This document shows, in pieces, positions 49,592-61,384 of a stretch of DNA of 64,000 nt (position 1 is its first letter; every line of letters starts with the position of its first letter). Origin of the DNA: Kudoa neothunni (Eukaryota; Cnidaria); NCBI GenBank assembly GCA_964304625.1, contig OZ199839.1:620001-684000 (forward strand). The letters are read 5' to 3'. Under the pieces are notes generated by a model. That model had not been told where the DNA came from. It did no database searches and saw only the letters and a list, made by a program, of their open reading frames with translations. A program made the position numbers and the translations under genes.

Positions 49592-49875
49592 AAATGTTTT
49601 TTACGTATGTAGTCATACATTGTTTATATAAATATATTTACTGATCATTAATATTTTCCTAATATAATTCAAAAAAGACGATATTGGTTATCTTTTGGAT
49701 ATTAATTAAGAATTATGATTTTTTCAAACAGAAAAGTCGTAGTTCATTAATCTAATTTTAATTTTATAGATATAGATGATAATGAGGAGTTCACTTGCCG
49801 AGTTTTAAATTTTACATCATGTTATATCAGCCATCATTGAGATGTATATACACAACTTCGTAAAATATTGAACAC

Positions 49876-50150
49876 CCGTGTTTCCCAACGTGGGCGTGAA
49901 AACAAATGGGGGGGGGGGGCATGGAAATTGTTAAATGTTTAATGAATCGCTCCGGTTGGACGCGGAAAATCCTGGGTATTGGTGTGACACGGATAATGAT
50001 GAGATAATTGAACAGTGCGATGTACTTTGAAATCCGTATCGTTAATTTTCAAGTGATGATTAACATCACAACAATTTTTTATAAAGGTGAGAAACGGCAC
50101 TTTTTCTTCTGGGAAAAGTGGCGCGCGATACAAAAAGGTTGGGAAACCTG
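49876..50150. mobile_element. hAT MITE, 275 bp, with 8-bp TSD
   Basis: Left tip CCGTGTTTCCCAACGTGGG and complement of the right tip CAGGTTTCCCAACCTTTTT. Flanks TTGAACAC (49868-49875) and TTGTACAC (50151-50158) agree at 7 of 8. Contains a 12-base G run at 49908-49919. The interior matches the 20981 (inverse orientation) and 6507 elements. Confidence 0.83.
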
Positions 50151-50704
50151 TTGTACACAATACTAGCAAATATCAAAAGAACGTGTTTACTGTTTACTGC
50201 TTATAATTTTGAATTTCTAATATCCAAACAATTAAACTCAGCCTGATAAAAATAAAGCTAATCAATCGGCTGAATAAATTTACCTTATGGGATTAAATAA
50301 TTAAGGAATCAACACTATCAGAAGCATGGGGAACCAAAAAAATATAAAAATTATCTTTTCGTTCCTGGCGTTTTCAGTCAAAATCCTGCTATATTGGTAC
50401 ATGCATTCTCTCATTTTTTTATGACTATATTAAAATGTAAACAAGAAGTTTTAATCAACACTCATCTAATCTACCAAGCGCACTTGCGAAGTATTTTGCT
50501 GGCGAACTCAAAACGACCCACCAGAGTTCCGTCTGCGCATGCGACTTTAACGAAATACACTACCTAGAGGAATGATTGCATTATTATTAGGCCGTGCCGT
50601 GCCGTACCGCATCTAGTTGTCAGCTGTAGCCTACGATACCACCCACTCACAGCCATGTATGCAAAATACGCCGCAACCGCGGAATTTTTACTGATTAATC
50701 GCCC

Positions 50705-50860
50705 GGCTCCGCGCGCACGCAGAGCTCGCTAACAAAAATTATACGCCCCAGTTACCCATATCGGATAATGGCGGAGGTTAGCAGACGCATAGTGCAAGGC
50801 GCAGCCTCGCCCCGGACGCAGTCTATACATGATCAAACCACGCCTGCATCAAGTAAGTGA
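50705..50860 (-). ncRNA. U1: U1 spliceosomal RNA, variant copy
   Basis: Minus strand, 156 nt. The 5' end reads TCACTTACTTGATGCAGG, aligned with ATACTTACCTGGCAGGGG of U1: the splice-site-pairing ACUUACCUG is ACUUACUUG (position 9 C to U). Other U1 landmarks follow in order: GGGGCGAGG, the U1A-loop core UUGCAC, stem III UUAUCC/GGGUAA, Sm site AAUUUUUGU, and stem IV CUCUGCG-UGCG-CGCGGAG. Stem-loop I, where U1-70K binds, is weaker than in the other copy (GAUCA kept, stem mostly GCAG/CUGC). Head to head with the other U1, 355 bp between the 5' ends. It may be a variant U1 or an early pseudogene; covarying stems argue for function. Confidence 0.85.
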
Positions 50861-50919
50861 ATAGCGAGGCGTCCGCATTGCATTAATACCGTAGTAGCCG
50901 AACACACCTTCGTTTATAA

Positions 50920-50927
50920 TGACGTCA
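50920..50927 (-). promoter_or_regulatory. Candidate PSE of the variant U1 gene
   Basis: TGACGTCA sits 60-67 bp upstream of the minus-strand U1. In U1 orientation the shared block is GTGACGTCATTATAAA. The same block lies at the same distance from the other U1, as expected for the proximal sequence element read by SNAPc. Confidence 0.6.
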
Positions 50928-51148
50928 CAATGTTGATATGGAGAGCAAATCAATTAGGTAGAGATTTGAGAACATGAACAAACTAAAATTATATTTTTTC
51001 ATTTAAGATAAAATTGTCCAAAAATTAATTGAAATTTTTTAAATAAATGGATAACTATAGAAATTTTTAAAATTGTTAGCAAATGTAAAAATGATTTTCC
51101 AATAAAATTTGTAGGAATCAAGTTAGAATAAATAGATTCTGCAGTCTG

Positions 51149-51156
51149 TGACGTCA
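51149..51156 (+). promoter_or_regulatory. Candidate PSE of the canonical U1 gene
   Basis: TGACGTCA sits 60-67 bp upstream of the plus-strand U1, in the block GTGACGTCATTATGAA shared with the inverted copy. Not preceded by any TATA box in the usual place, consistent with RNA polymerase II snRNA promoters. Confidence 0.6.
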
Positions 51157-51215
51157 TTATGAAAAATATCGAGAACGCTCGTGTAGCATTAAAAACTTCG
51201 GATGCGCTTGCTCGT

Positions 51216-51373
51216 TTACTTACCTGACGCAGGGAGTGTGGCGATCAAGCATTCTACCTCCCCGGGGCGAGGCATCGCCTTGCACCATGCGTTTGCTGAC
51301 CTCTGTGATTGTCCAAAATTGGGCAACTCGGGCGTGTAATTTTTGTTAGCTGGTTCTGCGTGCGCGCGGAGCC
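51216..51373 (+). ncRNA. U1: U1 spliceosomal RNA
   Basis: Plus strand, 158 nt (human U1 is 164). The 5' end TTACTTACCTGACGCAGGGAG carries ACUUACCUG, which pairs with 5' splice sites. Stem I closes GGGAG/CUCCC around a loop with GAUCA, part of the U1-70K loop. GGGGCGAGGC and UUGCAC (U1A loop) follow. Stem III is UUGUCC/GGGCAA. The Sm site is AAUUUUUGU. Stem IV is GGUUCUGCG-UGCG-CGCGGAGCC. Every landmark of U1 appears in the right order, and stem III covaries with the inverted copy. This is the canonical copy of the pair. Confidence 0.94.
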
Positions 51374-53540
51374 ATGGAATTTAACCAGCAAAAAATTTTT
51401 CGTACCACTTTTAACTTACTTTTTCTGCTCGTGTGGTATCGTCGTTTGTTTGCAAGTAGGTGTAAGCTATAGCTGGTGACCAATTTAATTTATTTGTTCG
51501 GTGTTTTGTTGAGTCTTTTTGCTAAAAGACATCGTACGTGTGCCAACTTGGTGCTCACGGGGAAGCGTCCGACGGATGTCAGCGATTGTTTCGCTTGTGT
51601 ATAAAATCAGAATATCTCCATAGAGAGTTTATTTATTTAAATACCTTCTCCTAAACAAATAATTTGATATGTATTCTGCCGGGCATTGTGTATTTTTGTG
51701 GGTTTTCGGTACTTGTGTGTAAAAGCACCCAAAATAAATTAAATTCGGTGGGTATAACGCCCCCATTTGAAGCAAACCTTCGTTTAATAAGAATTTTATC
51801 ATGCGCGAAGTGTAAACTTCCAAATTATTATATCCAAACAATAGCCACTCTGTGGCATGGAAACTCCTTCAGCATTATATATTACTAACACGGAAACCTG
51901 GCATATTTGTTCAGTATTTCGGGAATAAATCTATTAAATAATTATTATTCAGATAAAGATAGACTGTGCATAATATTTTAGACAAATAAGAGCTTGAAAG
52001 GCAATAAAGTCAATGTTCGGGACATGTTGAGTCTAAAAACTTATTTCAATAAATCCCAAAACAGAAAATTGCATATAAAACTGTAGCTATTGCTCGAATT
52101 TTTTAATGGGCCGTATGGATATCGTATCACTTAATCGTGGACGTAACAGTCATTACAAAGCTAATTTAGAAATAAACTAAAAACATTGATTGAAGTTTTG
52201 AAGGAAAACAATAAATTAACTTTTCATTACATGGTTTTATGAAATGCATCATCACATTTCAACAAATTTCTTTCCTTGGCGTTTAATATTAAAATCTTAA
52301 TGAATAATTATAATAGTTGAAGAATACAAGCAAAACTTATGATATTGTTTTTCTTGGTTCTGTCTTGGTCTTGCGAAATTATAGATCAGTCCTTGACATT
52401 GTCCCTTTTGAGTTTCACTTCTCCTCGCTCCCTTATCCAAAATTAATCATAATCATAATGTGGATTATGAGTTCCATTTGGACAAATAATCTCATAATAA
52501 GCCCTAGGCAGTCTTAATGGAAGATATATTTATTACAATAATAAAAGTTAATGATAAAAGAAAATAAAGTTTAAAAATCTTATTTTATTTATTATTTTTT
52601 CGATAATGGGGGAGTATACACCCTACCAAAATCAGCCTTATTTCATTTTTATAACATCCCCGATGTTATAAAAATCACATTATACGTAATTTCAGAATAT
52701 TGATAGTACCAACAATTAGCAACTTTGCACATAAAATATTTTGTTAAATGTAGTTGGGCAAACTCGTCGCGTGCAAATCTATCAGCTCAACTAATTCTCT
52801 CGTAATTTTTCTTAAGATTAAGCCTTTAAAACCAATCAATAAGGCTTCCAGCACGTATATATTCTAAAATCTAATAATTTAGAATGATCTGTGACTCTAT
52901 TTTTATCAACACCCCTGAAGAATAATGTTAGTCTTGTTTAATTTTATATAACTTGTCATCCAGATAGCAAGTTGAGTTTTTCTGGAAGTAAGAATCATAT
53001 TTATACGGAGAAAATTTTATCTACAATCTACACGACTAAAGATGATCAACGACAGTTTATTATTTAATTCTAAAAGTTGAATCTTTGATGAAATTTTTAC
53101 TTGAAAAGAGTTTAATTTATAGAATACCAAATAGATAGAAAACTATCGGAAATATAATAAACGGCACCTTTAAAAGAACAATGAAAGAAGAGGGCCAACT
53201 GAGTTACCCGGACGATTTATTTTATATTCCAGCAGGGAAAATAACTTATGTTTGCTCAAAGCATTTATTCAAAAGTTGATTTATTTAAATTCGTTATAGT
53301 AAAGATTTCCAAATCATATTTTCCCCTCTAATAACATTCTTTTTCGATATTATTAATTCCACCGGAAAAATGACTACACTAAATTATCCAATTCGCAAAT
53401 ATTTGAACGGGATTGCCTTTGGCCAATTGAGTAATTAAGATGTCTAGAAATAATAATGGCGGATATTTCGACCAAGACGATAACATTTTGCCGTTCGTCA
53501 TTAAGAAAAATTTGTTCTGCTGTCTTCCACCGCCGTGAAA
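51374..53540. other. Intergenic, no gene seen
   Basis: The first 100 bp (to about 51480) still resemble, in inverse orientation, the 3' flank of the other U1 gene. Beyond that, AT-rich DNA with short unsupported frames. Confidence 0.45.
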
Positions 53541-53853
53541 CGCTTGGTTGAGGAAACCGGATTATTAAAATTGACGACTGTTTGTTACGCAAGAATAATA
53601 GGGGTCGTTACCTTCAAATAGATCGCTGGAGCAATACACCAAACGAAATGTATATTCCCAGCGATTGTTATAACGAAAGTTCTGAGGATGTTTCCATTAT
53701 AGAACAATACGACGGCTGCATTAGAGGGTCATCGATAGTAGGTATCTATGAATGCGATGTTAATGATGAAGGACACCGCATATTGTTAGAATACAGGTAT
53801 ATTATTGTTGATCGAAGGGATAAGCAGACACTTATTCCCCTCATTCTACAATA
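53541..53853 (+). pseudogene. IS1595/Merlin-like transposase fragment
   Basis: A frame starting after a stop near 53550 gives GNRIIKIDDCLLRKNNRGRY, matching the first catalytic Asp region of ISXO2-like transposases (V-EIDES-KR-YNRGR). It continues to SIVGIYECDVNDEGHRILLE and YIIVDRRDKQTLIPLI, matching the WVFGIYER and F-VVPDR-TLLPII strands. The C-terminal catalytic part is missing after the stop at 53852. Upstream sequence is broken. Better preserved here than the Merlin fossil at 11.1 kb and from a different subgroup, as it keeps the longer insert after NRGR. Confidence 0.7.
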
Positions 53854-53859
53854 AGTTAG

Positions 53860-54707
53860 CCATGGGCTAAAACTTTCAATGATGAATGAAAAGACTACCG
53901 AACATTTTGATATTACTTTTATAACCATATAACCATATAACAGCCAACCATTCAAACTAATATGTGGTCTTCATACAAAGACAATCGAGATAGTTTGGCA
54001 CCACCAACAACAAAGATACTACGTTGAATGAGTGGTTTTCCGAGGACTCAGTTGAATTCATATTTAATCGAAGAATCAATGCATTCCAAATATAAAGATC
54101 AATGAAAATTTTTCAACTTTATTTTAAACAACATTTCACGAATATATTTGTAAAACGCATATATTTTATCAGATATTTATTAGATAATCTTTTTTTATAT
54201 TTTTTAAACTCTAAATTTATCTTGAACCATAAATAATTCGACATGAAATTAATTATTTATTAATCAAAAAATCTTAAACAGTATGAAAAATGCATTTCTC
54301 GAAGATTCATCTAGACACTTGAATTTCGTGAATATATAATTAAAGCGATTTCATTAGCGTAATTTTCATATTTAAAAAATAATTATAATGCTTCTTGACA
54401 TATTTTCAAGTTTTCAAAATAGATATAATAAATACAGCATGAGCCCCAAGTTATTTTGATTATTAGATATTTAAAAAAGTATCATAATTGTTTCGCTTTT
54501 ATAAAGGATTAATTGTAAAATACCTTTCACGCGCTATCACATCAAGCCTGATTTGTGCTGGGCGCTGATTTCTATTTTATCTGAGATATTCATTAAAAAA
54601 TTAAAATTATTATTAAATTTAAAATTGATTAACCCAATCTATGTATAAAATTTGTTACTTATCGCCAAACCGAATATTACCGACTTATTCCTATAACTTG
54701 ACCCAAA
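53860..54707. other. Intergenic upstream of TFIP11
   Basis: AT-rich; holds the presumed TFIP11 promoter, without a clear motif. Confidence 0.4.
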
Positions 54708-57700
54708 ATGCAGGTCAGCTCCAATGAAAGTTCTGATGAAGATAATCAGTCAACAATTGTTGCTGGAGAGACGACAATTTTGCTGGAACCAGTTAAATTT
54801 GAATTGGGGATTAATTCGCAAAAAAGTCAATTGAATGGTACTTAAATTTTTTTTATTATTGTTATATTGTTCATATAGATGTGGATATATTAAATCAACC
54901 AAAGACTATTCATTTAGGTATTTCATATGTTTAAGTTTATAAGAATTAATCGTTATACGATGTAGAAATAAACTCTAAAAAGAATACCATAAAAAATGAA
55001 AAGTATCCTTTTGATTTCATTAGGATAAATATAAAATTGAATTAGAAAAAGACCCAAAAATATTGGCGATTGGGATAAACATACATCCGGATTTGGAATG
55101 AAGATGTTGCTTAAAATGGGCTATAAAGTTGGGGAAGGTCTAGGCAAAGATGCATCTGTAAGTATTGATATATTTTTGTCTAATCGGTTGTAAATGGTCA
55201 ACTTCAGTTGTGTTAAATACTTGAATTTATCATCGAATGATTAATCATAATTCGATTCAATGTCATATAATTTAATATCTGAGATATAATCATTTTTAGG
55301 GTATAGTGGAGCCTATCCAAGCGACATTAAGGCAAAAAAGGTCTGGGCTTGGGGCCGATGGACCGGAGTTAGATGTTGCTTACAATCATAACAAAGTTCC
55401 AACAGATCAAATCTACAAAGAACAACAATCTAAAGCGATTCCATTGTGGAAAAAGTCATCTAAAAAAGTAGTGGTTTTAGGCGGTATATTATTAAACCTT
55501 GTGTGCTCAATATAGAAAGAGAAATATCTCTATAAAACACTCGAAGAGATTGATGTGACGCAGTTTTTGGTAATTTTTGTAGTATTTTTAATTTTAGACT
55601 GAAAGCCAGAAATTGGGCGATAAACAAACACCAAATAGAGAAAACCGACTATCTCATGTTAAGGTTTTGTCTCGTATTGTTATCCTATTATTGGAATTGT
55701 GTTTAAGGTGATTGATATGCGTGAGAGGGAAATGCAAGTTCATAATGATTATGACACGTTTTCTAAAATTGAGATGGAAAAGAAGAAACGAGTTTTTCGT
55801 CGTTTTGATGTCCCTGAGTTAGTTCTCAACTTGAAACAGCTTATCAGTATATCAGAGGACAAAATATCTACTTTGTGTCGAAAGTAAGTCGTAACTAGGG
55901 CTTTAATCCCGAGTATTGAGAATTGGGAATTGAGAATAAACTTTTACGAGATTTAAAATGTCGATATATTCTACATATAATTGAGGTTTATGCAAGTTGA
56001 ATTTCATAGTCGAAATAAAGTCGTGAATGCTATAGATTTACGAGCTTTTTCTTATCTTTACCAACAGTTTTGCTGATCTTTATAAAACGAACGAAAAATC
56101 GATCGATTAAATCGTCTGAGATAAGGTGTTCTATAATTTATTGGGGCTGTTGCTATTGGGCTAATTAGTTTAATCTTAAGTCGCAGCTTTCAAATTTTAT
56201 GTGCTATAATCCACTATGAAATAATGCATTGGGAATTTTAAAAATTAAAACTATGTTTTTTCACCTCGTTAACTTTGCAAAAAGTTATTGGATTTTATTA
56301 TTCTCCATTACTTAATGATTTGTTGATGAATAATTATCATTTAAAGATACTAGTAAGATAGTTTATTAATAAATATTTCGTTTTTACGATTTAAGCTGAC
56401 ATACATTAAAATAAGCTAGGTATAATTATTTAATCAATAATGAACAAATTGTAGATAAATAATTTCACCATCCATATATCTGTATCATTGGATTATTGAA
56501 AAAAAACTACAAGTCTGGTTGTCAATTCCGTGAAATTTTCTTTGCTATTATATTATTACATACATCGGTTTAAAATATATGTAAAAAAGTTTTTGATTAT
56601 ATTAATAATACAGAAATTTATAGTACTTGAGGCGCTTCAATCTCGCCTGTTATTACAAATCACTTTAGAGATTAAAAACAATTATTAAAATTTTACTATA
56701 AAACAAATAAATAGATATATTTAATTAGATTAAAAAATTATTCGTAGTGTTTATACTCCGCGAAATTGAACATTATAACTTTAAATATCAAGATTTTAAC
56801 AGTAATTGATGATAAACGATTCCTAAATAAGAATAAAGAGTATAAGAATATAAGATTATAGATATTAAGGCTTTACCAGTTTACGAACAAAAAAATCAAT
56901 TATCACATACGCTATTATTGTGATCAATTTTAAAATTGGATTTATCTCAAAACTACAATTTTAATTTTAATCTTTTTATTGTTGTATTTATAATTAATTC
57001 TTTATTCTAAAATTCAGTTCCCTCGTTGAATTCTTTAATTATATAAACATTTATAATTTCCTGTTAATGAAAATATTATTATAAATAAATATTATCGTAA
57101 TTTCTTTTATATATTAGCAAAAGTCAACCTAAAACATGCGGCTGTGGTTAAAATACTCATATTAATCCCTTATGGAGCGCCTTAGACTCCAAGAGTATAG
57201 GGATTAAAAAATATCAATCTTATGATTAGGAATTTTGGAAAAAATATGCTCGTTACTCAATTCATTGGCTGAACTTACATCCGATGCTTTTATATTTTCT
57301 AAGCAATCGGTTAGTTCATCATACGTTATACTTTCGCAGCCCAATGTCATTTTAATCATATCAATTGAATAAGCTCTAAATCGATATGATACCACAAAAA
57401 TTCGTATTTCTAATTTAACAAAACATCAGGTTCTTAACAGCAAATTTAAAATAATGTAATTTTAAAAAATTAAACCAAACATAACGAAGATAAATTTTAT
57501 GCATATACTTAAACTCGAATTTTAACAACAGAAAGGTGTCATTTAATGTATAGGTTGGCTTGTGGAGCACAAGATGATCCATTAAGAGTTAAATTTAAGG
57601 TTCAGTCTTCATTGATTAACATTGACAAATAAAGAAACAAGCTATAATAACAAAAATATAAAACATCATTTAAATGAGTATTTGCACTCAAATTTAACCA

Positions 57701-60200
57701 CCCGCAATATTAAGATAGAATCTTCTTTCTCTAATTATGAAGTTACTCTGTGTTTGAAGCATCAAGTTAGTCTCGATACTCGAGTTTTGAACATCCCACA
57801 AATGTCTATTGGTCGCAACATTAATTATTGGTGTAGGAAACACACAAACCAAGATCTCCTCGTTAGTTATATATACGAGGTGGAATCACTTCAAAATCAA
57901 TTAGATAACTGTTCTAGTGAGAGAAATAAAATGACTTCCATTGTTGATATGCTAGAAAAGTATGTTGAGAAATAAGCTGTTGTGGTTTTTAACCAATTAA
58001 AACGATTTTAGTTGTATTGTGGCACCAAACGCTAATTCGAAGAATTCTCCATTAAATTCTTTAAAATTGCCGAATCCTGTTGAAGCTCTCGATTACAATT
58101 TAAATGTGCTAGAAAAGTTGGTCAATTTCCACGAATATTTCGTAACTATGCTCTCAACGATTCATACTATTAAGATTATTAAGGAATATGGATTGTGTGA
58201 TTTATGCGGTCCATTGTTTGTTGGTTGGATTGACATACTACTTATTACTGTCAACCCCAATATACTACAGCTGAATGATAGTGTGGTTGAATTTTTTAAA
58301 AAGTGGTGTGAGTTTTCACAAAAAGAAAACGAGCAGCGAATTCTGTTTGATGTTTCCATCTCCACCCAACCAATCACAACCAGTTTTGAGATGTACGAAA
58401 AAGTTCTCTGGTTTATGATATTACCCAGATTGAAAGAAGTGATCAAGTAAGTATATTTAGTTTTGGTATTTTTGTATTAATTTTACTCGTTGATTATAGT
58501 GGATATAACCAACCGGTTTATTTTTCCAACCAATTGGTGGATTTCTTGGACAAATGGATGGATTTATTCCCAAAATGGTTTAGACAACATCTGTTTGACC
58601 ATCTGATCTATCCGAAATTGAAGGTATTTTTTAAGTGTGTTGTTTCTAATTGATTTTTTGCGTTGACTCAGAACTTTGTTGAGCAATGGAATCCGAAGGA
58701 TAGATCGGTTGCTCTAGCTCATGAATGGATTCTTCCATGGATCCCACTGTTCGTTGATCGGTTCGAAATCACCGACCAGCTCTTTTATATGGTTCAAATG
58801 AAGTTGTGCTCACTGCTAAGGGAGTGGAATCCATGCGATCGTTCAATCAAGAGTGTGATCACTCCTTGGTTGGATAAATTCTCAGAAAAATCTGTTAAAA
58901 ATATAATGCAAAATATGATCGTTCCAAAACTGGAGCTTCTGCTGTTGAACGACTTTGAAATTAATCCTTCAGACCAAGTTATTGGTAAGGCAAACGACCA
59001 CTATCATACCATACAATAATTTCTGCATAATAATAATAATAATAATACTCAATCAATCAGTCGATTGATCGATTTTTAATGGCTCAAAATTTTTAGAACC
59101 ATTTCAAGATTTTATGGATTGGTATTCGATTGTGCCAGATCAACACATGGTGGGACTGTTAAATAAACATTTTTTCAAAAAATGGCATTCCATTTTACAC
59201 TGCTGGCTGAATCAAGAAGCCCCTAATTACGAAGAAATCGCCATTTGGTAAGTACATCAATATTAAACCCGCTACCTTTAACTATTTTCTGGTGGAACCA
59301 ACTCCACAGTTTTTTCGAGACCAAATTTTGTTCACAAGAATACTTGTTTTAAAAGAAATACTCTCAATGCGCATATATTGGCGCTTTTTAAATACTATTT
59401 CGATATTAACATATCATTTCTAGGTATAAAGGATGGAAAAGTTTGATACCGAAGTCTTTGGTTGAGTATGAATCTACCCAAAGTGAGTTAATTAATTATG
59501 TTTGACGAGAAATTAATTACACATATATCATCGAAAATTTAATAAGTATCACATTAATAGTTCATTCGTTTGTGATAATTTGAATTTGGTGCGATTTTAT
59601 ATGCTCAAAATTGTTGATAATGTAGCTCAAGGTTAACAAATATTTACACAATTTTCTCTAGAGAATCTCTCATTAGCCTTACACATGATCAACTATTCGT
59701 CCCAAGGAATCGATATTGGAGATACACTCGAACAATTCATTGCCAAGTAACATTGGTTGATCTTGATGAGCTTGTAAATGGATTATACTTTGGTAGATAT
59801 GAGGAAGAATCCAAACGACAAACCCCAAAGATCTCGTCGCCGCCTCCTACGCAACAAGTATTCTTCTTTTCGGCAAATCATTCGTACGATAATCATAAAA
59901 CAATAGAATACTGCCACTATTAAAGTGAGCAATTTCTCAACCAACAACTTCAAAGATATCATCGAACAATATGCCAGTGAGCGGGATATATTATTTAGAC
60001 CGCTAGCCTCCAATAGTATCAGTTACAGTGATGGAAAAACTTATTATCAATTCGGAAATGCGGTCATCTTCATCGATCGTGGGGTCATATTTGTGAAGAC
60101 ACCAACCGATGGTAACCAGAACAAATTGACCGCTAGTTCCACAGTTAAATGGCATCCTATTTCACTTCAGGACCTCATTGAATCGGCTGTTCAATATTAG
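54708..60200 (+). CDS. TFIP11: TFIP11, G-patch spliceosome-disassembly factor
   Basis: Seventeen exons: 54708-54837, 54879-54917, 54966-55002, 55046-55157, 55300-55467, 55516-55569, 55598-55663, 55708-55883, 57837-57959, 58012-58446, 58500-58623, 58672-58984, 59097-59247, 59424-59482, 59662-59746, 59797-59857, 59907-60200. They total 2,427 nt (808 residues; human 837). The G-patch starts at about residue 82 (GFGMKMLLKMGYKVGEGLGK). Then come SHVKVIDMREREMQV, a coiled-coil stretch, and the GCFC-type region with WNPKDRSVALAHEWILPWIP and QEAPNYEEIAIWYKGWKS. The C-terminal strand block has YQFGNAVIFIDRGVIFVKT. In other animals TFIP11 activates the helicase DHX15 through its G-patch to release the lariat intron. 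All domains are intact, so it should be functional. Odd points: intron 6 may be only 28 bp, while intron 8 is 1,953 bp. Confidence 0.96.
55884..57836. other. Large intron 8 of TFIP11
   Basis: 1,953 bp between GTAAGTCG and TTGGTGTAG. The 3' part contains a long in-frame open stretch (57622-57836) that runs directly into exon 9. Intron retention would therefore insert residues without a stop only at its end. No transposon ends were recognised. Confidence 0.6.
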
Positions 60201-61384
60201 AATTGGGTTGTGGATGGTGACAAAGATTTCCAACCTAATGTTGTATTATATTTTAGTATGACTTGTATCTGTCTTGCTTTTTTATCATTGCACGTGCCTG
60301 TTTATCAAATTTTTATTTTCATAGATCCACTAATTAATAGATGCAAGAATGCTGCTCGCAGCTTCATCATGAAAATGTTTAAAAATGATTCCATATTTTC
60401 TTCATACTTCGTCTTCGTCACACATCCCTTGCTTTCTTTATAATTTTGAACTTTATTCTTTTCGCAATGGTAATGAACATTTTAATAATCAGTCTCCAGA
60501 AATAATGTGATCATTCGTGCGATTTTTGATAAACTTCTTCACCTGTGCCGATGAATCTTTAATTTAAATGGCCTTCCTATTTCCTGCCACGTCTGAATTT
60601 TTCAACCTACATTTTTATGGCATCTTTGATTGTTTTTATTGAGATTAAACACCGTATTATTCTAATTTTATCGACAAAATATTTTTTTATTTTTATTGTA
60701 AATCAAAATATTGGCTAAATGAAATAATGATAATTATTTAAGATAAAAATTCCAATGTAATTATTCTCATAATTAAAATCTTAAATCACGCAATATCCAA
60801 TTAATAAATTTTCACTAAAAATAAAAAATTACAATGTAAAATAAGATAATAAATTCCGAATAGCAAAATCAAGCTACATCCGCAATACATACTTCCGAGT
60901 TTGGCGACTAGCATTGAATGTATGTTTTTAACCGCTGTAATATAACATTCTTATTTCACTTTTTATTGTACAAAAAAAGGAAAACCGATCATAAATAAAA
61001 TCTGCCCCGCTAATAGACATAACCTTTAATTTTTGTGATATCTGATAAACTACGAAAACAATTTAATAATCGTGTATTGTAATAATTATTAGAGAGATAA
61101 GCAATGCTACGGTTATTTTCTTCTACAGAAAACGTCGAAGAATTCACTTACAATACACAATACCCAATACAGTCAGGGAGTAAATAACTTGGAAGATAAA
61201 TTTAATTGTTCATATCGACAACAATCGAAAATGTGATTATGCTTTTATTAAAAAAACAATTCAATAATAGGAATTGTTGGTGAGTAGAAAATTAGCAAAT
61301 AATACTTTGAATTGAGAAATTAATCCCAGATTATTAGACAATAAAACATACAAAACAATATTAAAACCTAAAAAATGAGCACAA
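60201..61384. other. Shared 3' flank of TFIP11 and TBC1D22
   Basis: Tail-to-tail intergenic stretch, AT-rich. CACGCAATATCCAATTA at 60786-60802 resembles the pogo-type terminal repeat of the 45669 element but stands alone. AATAAA on the minus strand near 61243 could serve TBC1D22. Confidence 0.4.

Noticed and set aside
49939-50169. 76-codon minus-strand frame
   Set aside because: Lies almost entirely inside the hAT MITE at 49876-50150 and its G run; no domain.
50610-51480. Foldback transposon
   Set aside because: The inverted arms contain complete U1 snRNA landmarks and matched promoters, so a gene duplication explains the structure better.
53541-53853. Bacterial contamination, because of IS1595-like similarity
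   Set aside because: Eukaryotic Merlin elements carry the same domain, flanking DNA is AT-rich host-like sequence, and a second diverged fossil lies at 11.1 kb.
57622-57836. In-frame upstream part of the frame containing TFIP11 exon 9, as coding
   Set aside because: The acceptor TTGGTGTAG before 57837 gives exact phase with exon 8 and the expected spacing of the conserved coiled-coil region; the upstream residues match nothing in TFIP11.
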